Positions 60,187-64,000 of a DNA stretch of 64,000 bases are shown here, in pieces. Source of the DNA: Mucilaginibacter pedocola (GTDB lineage: Bacteria; Bacteroidota; Bacteroidia; Sphingobacteriales; Sphingobacteriaceae); NCBI RefSeq assembly GCF_002013915.1, contig NZ_MBTF01000023.1:372001-436000 (forward strand), written 5' to 3'. The position numbers were made by a program, and so were the translations under genes. The notes under the pieces were generated by a model, which saw only the letters and a program-made list of their open reading frames with translations, searched no databases and was not told the origin of the DNA. The stretch's first letter is position 1, and every line of letters starts with the position of its first letter.

Positions 60187-62557
60187 ATTCTTTAATTTTT
60201 ACGGCTCGTGCCTTGGGTTTGCTTTCGGTAAGCACCGTTTCTGGTGGTGGGGTTTTAGCTTTGATGCTGCGGCCGATAATGGTTTCTTCCGACGGGAACT
60301 GCTTTTGCCACATTTTGTGATACTGGCCTTTAGCTTTCATCAGCGTGTTATGGTCCCCTTCTTCCACCAGTTTACCGGTTTGCAGCACCACAATTTTATC
60401 AGCATTCATAATAGTGCTTAGGCGGTGGGCAATCACTATAATGGTTTTCTCTCTTTCACGGAGCAAATTAATAGCGTTTTGCACATGCGATTCCGATTCT
60501 GAATCTAAGGACGAAGTAGCTTCGTCCAATATCAGTATCTCCGGGTCGCGGTACAGGGCGCGGGCTATGGCAAGGCGCTGGCGCTGTCCGCCGGAAAGAT
60601 TGGTGCCATTCTCGCCCAAAAAGGTGTTGAAACCATTTGGCAACCGCTCTATAAAATCGGTTATTTCCAGCTGCTGGCAAATGTGCATCACCCGCTTAAT
60701 GTCAGGTTCCAGATCGCCAACGGCTATGTTTTCGGTAACGTTGCCGGCAAACAGGTGCACATCCTGCGGTACTACAGCCACCATGCGGCGCAGGCTTTCG
60801 TTGGTGATGTATTTAATATCGTAATCGCCTATCATGATAGAGCCCGACTGCAGCTCATAAATATTCTGCATCAACGATAATAACGTAGTTTTCCCCGAGC
60901 CGCTTTCGCCAACAATAGCAGTAATTTGCCCCTTCGGGATGGCAAGATCTAATCCCTCGAATACCTGGTTGCGGGTGCCATACCTGAAGTGTACATTTTT
61001 AAATTGGATATTGCCCACCATATCCGGCGTAAGATCGGCACGGTTTTCGGCGGGTTCCTGCTCCATGTCCATTATCTCGAACAACCTATCGGCAGCAATG
61101 CGGGCATCCTGCAAAGTTTTGTTCATGCCGATAAGCCCGGCAACAGGGCCCATAAAGTAACCAATGATGGAATAGAACGATAGCAATTCGCCGGGGGTAA
61201 TAATTTTATCCAGCACAAACGCCGAACCCGCCCAAAGCAGCACTACCGTAAAAAATGTAGAAACAAAACTGCTGAAGTTACCCACCCAAAGCGAATTAGT
61301 CGCCGATGTGAATACCGTTTTAAGCATATTGATAAACCGTGTTTCGGTTTTAAAATTTGCAAAGTCTTCCAGCCCGAAACGTTTGATGGTAGGGATGGCA
61401 TTTACCGATTCTACCAGTTGCGTTTGCAGGTCTGCTGCGTTCTCCATCAGTTTACGCTGAGTAGTGCGGTTAAGGGTATCCGATAATTTATATATCAACG
61501 CGAACAAGGGCACTATCAGCAGCATAATCAGCGCCAGTTTCCAGTAATAGGTAAACATTAGCGCGAAAGAGAAGATGAGGATGAATACATTCACGGCGAA
61601 CATCACCAGCACTTCATTAATGAACGAGCGGATCTTCACGGCATCGTTTATCCTGGAGATGATCTCGCCCACGCGCATGCTGTCGAAAAAGCTTTGCGGC
61701 AGCCGAAGCAGGTGTTTGTAATAACCCAGTATCAGCCGCGCATCTATCTGCTGGCCGGTTTTTAAGGTGATAAGCGTTCGCGCATGGTTGATGAACACCT
61801 GCAGGAAGATGATCACCACCATAACCACACCCATCAGGTTAAGCAGGTTGCGGTTATCCTCGGGCAATACGTTATCAACTATTTTTTGCAGGAAGATGGA
61901 GGTAGAAAGCCCGAGCACCGTGTAAACAACAGCACCCAAAAGCACCTGCAACAGCATGGACTTGTGGGGCTTCAGCAACTGCCAAAAACGTTTTTCTACC
62001 GATACCTTTTTATCGCCGGTAATAAATTTTTCGGTAGGGGCCAGCAGCAATAATACGCCCGTCCATATTTTTTTAAACTCATCGTGAGGCACCTCGTGCA
62101 AATACCCGTCGCCGGGGTCCATCACTTCAATAAATTTATCGGTTACTTTATAAATTACTACATAATGCTGCAAATGGTTACCCAAAACCACATGGGCTAT
62201 GGTAGGCGTGGGTATTTCAAAAAGGTTATCAAAATCGCCTTTTACGCCCTTAGCCGAAAAGCCCATTTGGCCCGATGCTTCTATCAAACCCAGTAAATTG
62301 GTACCCTTTTTATCGGTAGAGGCCATTTGCCTGATGCGGGCAATAGGCATGTTTAGGTTGTAGAACGCAGTGATGGATGCAAGGCAGGCTGCGCCGCAGT
62401 CCATAATATCGTGCTGCTTTACCTGTATTCGCTGCTTCAGGCGTTTATCGGCGGTAGCGGCTTCCCATTTTTTATAAATGGAAGATGCTTCTATCCGTTT
62501 AACTAAGCTGGTGTACCAGGCATCGGCATTTTTCAGGAACTTTTCAAACTTTGCCAT
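60185..62557 (-). CDS. Peptidase-containing ABC transporter (C39, bacteriocin-type exporter)
   Basis: A 790-residue transporter. An unusual ~40-residue N-terminal extension precedes the C39 peptidase domain (~45-175) with Gln48 and catalytic Cys54 in QHDIMDCGAACL, His in HYVVIYKV and Asp in VMDPGDG. Six helices follow (~200-480), then a nucleotide-binding domain with VGESGSGKTTLL (Walker A), NLSGGQRQRLAIARAL (signature) and ILILDEATSSLD (Walker B). It cleaves double-glycine leaders and exports the mature peptides. It is followed in transcription order by the stop at 60185, and the HlyD gene is 3 bases upstream. Confidence 0.94.
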   Translation of the reverse strand: MAKFEKFLKNADAWYTSLVKRIEASSIYKKWEAATADKRLKQRIQVKQHDIMDCGAACLASITAFYNLNMPIARIRQMASTDKKGTNLLGLIEASGQMGFSAKGVKGDFDNLFEIPTPTIAHVVLGNHLQHYVVIYKVTDKFIEVMDPGDGYLHEVPHDEFKKIWTGVLLLLAPTEKFITGDKKVSVEKRFWQLLKPHKSMLLQVLLGAVVYTVLGLSTSIFLQKIVDNVLPEDNRNLLNLMGVVMVVIIFLQVFINHARTLITLKTGQQIDARLILGYYKHLLRLPQSFFDSMRVGEIISRINDAVKIRSFINEVLVMFAVNVFILIFSFALMFTYYWKLALIMLLIVPLFALIYKLSDTLNRTTQRKLMENAADLQTQLVESVNAIPTIKRFGLEDFANFKTETRFINMLKTVFTSATNSLWVGNFSSFVSTFFTVVLLWAGSAFVLDKIITPGELLSFYSIIGYFMGPVAGLIGMNKTLQDARIAADRLFEIMDMEQEPAENRADLTPDMVGNIQFKNVHFRYGTRNQVFEGLDLAIPKGQITAIVGESGSGKTTLLSLMQNIYELQSGSIMIGDYDIKYITNESLRRMVAVVPQDVHLFAGNVTENIAVGDLEPDIKRVMHICQQLEITDFIERLPNGFNTFLGENGTNLSGGQRQRLAIARALYRDPEILILDEATSSLDSESESHVQNAINLLREREKTIIVIAHRLSTIMNADKIVVLQTGKLVEEGDHNTLMKAKGQYHKMWQKQFPSEETIIGRSIKAKTPPPETVLTESKPKARAVKIKE

Positions 62558-62560
62558 AGC

Positions 62561-63763
62561 CTATAATTGTGCGGTTTCGTTTTCTTTTTTAGGGAGTTGG
62601 CCCGGGTTGAGCCAATCGCTGGTTTTATCGTACAGTAATTGAAAAAGCGTGCGGCGGGTAACATAAAAGTTGGCTTGTAGTGTCATGCCCTTTTTAATAT
62701 TGCCGCGGTAGCCATTTTTCAGTTGCAGGTAGCTTTTATCTAATAGGCAGCGCACTTTAAAATAAGGCTGCTGGCCCTTGTCAGTAAAAATATCGTTGGA
62801 TACGGTGAGCACCTTGCCGGTAAGCAGCCCCCACTGGTTAAAGTTAAAAGCATCCACCTGGAAATTCACTTTTGTGTGCGGGCGTATCAGCCCTATATCT
62901 TTGGGCAGTACATACACCTCCGCTATCATTCCTGTTTCCGGCGATATTTCTGCTATGATCTCATTAGCCGCAATTAAGCTTCCCGCTTGCACACCTTTTA
63001 AATTTTGCACAGTGCCGCTTACCGGGGCGCGCAGGGTATAGTAATCTTTTTCCTGCTCAATGGTTTTCCCTTCGGATTGCAAACTGCGCATCTGGCTTTT
63101 CAGGTTGGTTAGCTCTGCCTGCCATTTGCTACTTTGCTCATCGTATATCAGCTGCAAAGCGCTTTTGGCGTTTTGATAAATAAGATGGTTAGCATCGTAC
63201 TCCGCTGCCGATATAGCTTTTGTGCGGTACAGATAGGCGTATCGGTTTTCGTTACGCTCTGCGGCCGAGAGGGTTGCTTTGGCATCGCGCGCACGCTGCT
63301 GCAACAACACATACTGTTGGCCATACATAGCCGACTTCAGCTGCAACTTCTTATTCCAATTTTGTGTTTTTATCACTTGTGCCAGCGTATCAAGGTCAGC
63401 AAGCTGTGCTTCAAATTCGGTTTGCTGGCTGCGTGCCGCCACATCCTGCTGGCTAATGGCTGCATCTTTAAGGGTTACTAATAACTCTCCTTTTTTTACG
63501 TGCATGTTCTCTTTCAGCAGCATGGTATCTATCCGGCCGGATACCAGCGCTTTTATTTCATTATGCTCTGTGGTAGATTTTATAGTGCCCAGGCTTTTTA
63601 CATTGATGTTTACCTTCAGGAAAAAAATGGAAAATAAAGCCAGCAACACAAAGCCCAGCACCAGTTTATAAATGATGTTAGTTTTGGGGTCGTATTTGCG
63701 GAAATGGTACTCGGCCGTGAGTGATAAAAACTCCGCCGGGAAAACTTTTTCTTTATCGTCCAT
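62561..63763 (-). CDS. HlyD-family secretion adaptor
   Basis: A 400-residue inner-membrane adaptor with one N-terminal helix (IIYKLVLGFVLLALFSIFF, ~30-48). Lipoyl half-motifs read EIKALVSGRIDTMLLKENMH and YTLRAPVSGTVQNLKGVQAG, flanking a long alpha-hairpin (~110-230), and a beta-barrel domain with KVNFQVDAFNFNQWG follows. It is the partner of the C39 ABC transporter (3-base gap) and links it to a TolC channel. Start ATG at 63761-63763. A terminator separates it from the gene upstream. Confidence 0.93.
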   Translation of the reverse strand: MDDKEKVFPAEFLSLTAEYHFRKYDPKTNIIYKLVLGFVLLALFSIFFLKVNINVKSLGTIKSTTEHNEIKALVSGRIDTMLLKENMHVKKGELLVTLKDAAISQQDVAARSQQTEFEAQLADLDTLAQVIKTQNWNKKLQLKSAMYGQQYVLLQQRARDAKATLSAAERNENRYAYLYRTKAISAAEYDANHLIYQNAKSALQLIYDEQSSKWQAELTNLKSQMRSLQSEGKTIEQEKDYYTLRAPVSGTVQNLKGVQAGSLIAANEIIAEISPETGMIAEVYVLPKDIGLIRPHTKVNFQVDAFNFNQWGLLTGKVLTVSNDIFTDKGQQPYFKVRCLLDKSYLQLKNGYRGNIKKGMTLQANFYVTRRTLFQLLYDKTSDWLNPGQLPKKENETAQL

Positions 63764-63841
63764 TATTGGTTAGTTCTCGGTAAGTATTAAAGCAAAAAAC
63801 ACTCAAACTGTTTCGGTGCCGGCCGAAATGCCTTACGCAAA

Positions 63842-63868
63842 GAAGGGATAGCTTTGCCATCCCTTTTT
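63842..63868 (-). terminator. Terminator downstream of the right-edge gene
   Basis: A stem AAAGGGATGGC/GCTATCCCTT (one mismatch, minus strand) is followed by TTTG. It lies 18 bases past the stop of the partial gene and about 79 bases before the HlyD start. Confidence 0.6.
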
Positions 63869-63886
63869 AAAGCTATCGGTAGATAG

Positions 63887-64000
63887 CTATGAATTACTGC
63901 TTACACCATTGCCCCATGCACTCAGGTTAAAGTCGATATCTTTGCCGGCTTCCACCTTATACATGCGGTAATGGTCGCCTTGTTGCCATTCCATCTGGAT
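63887..64000 (-). CDS. C-terminal part of an unidentified protein, cut by the window edge
   Basis: The minus strand is open from the right edge to a TAG at 63887-63889, giving 37 C-terminal residues (MEWQQGDHYRMYKVEAGKD, then IDFNLSAWGNGVSSNS). I do not recognise it. Its place directly upstream of the C39 exporter operon and its Gly/Ser/Asn-rich end leave open that it is a substrate peptide of that exporter, but a longer unrelated protein is equally possible because the N-terminus is outside the window. Confidence 0.5.
   Translation of the reverse strand: MQMEWQQGDHYRMYKVEAGKDIDFNLSAWGNGVSSNS

Overview
The window looks like a chromosomal segment from a Bacteroidota bacterium of the Sphingobacteriaceae type (Mucilaginibacter/Pedobacter-like). 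The evidence is a SusC/SusD pair with companion lipoproteins, a fused CcoN-CcoO cbb3 oxidase with a mono-haem CcoP, many secreted glycosidases, TAnnTTTG-type -7 promoter boxes and moderate GC. No rRNA, tRNA, CRISPR array, intact insertion sequence or phage gene was recognised. The genus is inference.

Layout. 1-3.7 kb: the start of a secreted protein running off the left end, a cluster of short palindromic repeats, a DoxX-like protein, and an operon of two NAD(P)-binding oxidoreductases plus an AraC regulator. 3.8-9.6 kb: GH31 glycosidase, DUF1080 (3-keto-glycoside hydrolase-like) protein and a beta-propeller cytochrome c, probably one oxidative sugar-processing set. 9.6-15.8 kb: a TolC/RND/MFP tripartite efflux operon and a small membrane protein. 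15.9-35.4 kb: a contiguous low-oxygen island, described below. 35.6-57.5 kb: an esterase with TPR-like tail, then an AraC-controlled locus for alpha-galactoside-type sugars (two clan GH-D glycosidases, sugar porter, DUF5107-TPR protein, aldose epimerase) and a SusC/SusD/SusE-like/SusF-like set. 57.5-64 kb: a glycosyltransferase and a type I peptide export system (TolC, C39-peptidase ABC transporter, HlyD) next to a gene running off the right end.

Main discovery. The low-oxygen island contains a FixL-like haem-PAS histidine kinase (19363-20550) that keeps the residues used by rhizobial FixL to bind haem and O2. It is translationally coupled to one protein that fuses a receiver domain to a CRP/FNR-type cNMP-fold and HTH (20547-21596). 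This would merge FixJ and FixK into a single polypeptide. Around it are seven copies of a palindrome TGAC-N4-GTCA (two with one TGAT/ATCA half), serving nine promoters. At all nine promoters a full or half box lies with its centre exactly 33 bp from the centre of an octamer resembling the Bacteroidota -7 element; about five of the nine octamers match well and the rest are weaker. The target genes are universal stress protein, L,D-transpeptidase, LOG-family protein, the sensor/regulator itself, D-lactate dehydrogenase plus hemN, a small membrane protein, the ccoNO-Q-P-G-H-SafE operon, ccoI-ccoS, and an uncharacterised cysteine-rich FMN-barrel-like protein. I propose a compact FixL-FixJ/K circuit controlling microaerobic respiration, anaerobic haem synthesis, fermentation and envelope remodelling.

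Protein functions are family assignments made by reading motifs. The promoter geometry was measured by hand on the sequence. Regulator-to-box assignment is inference.
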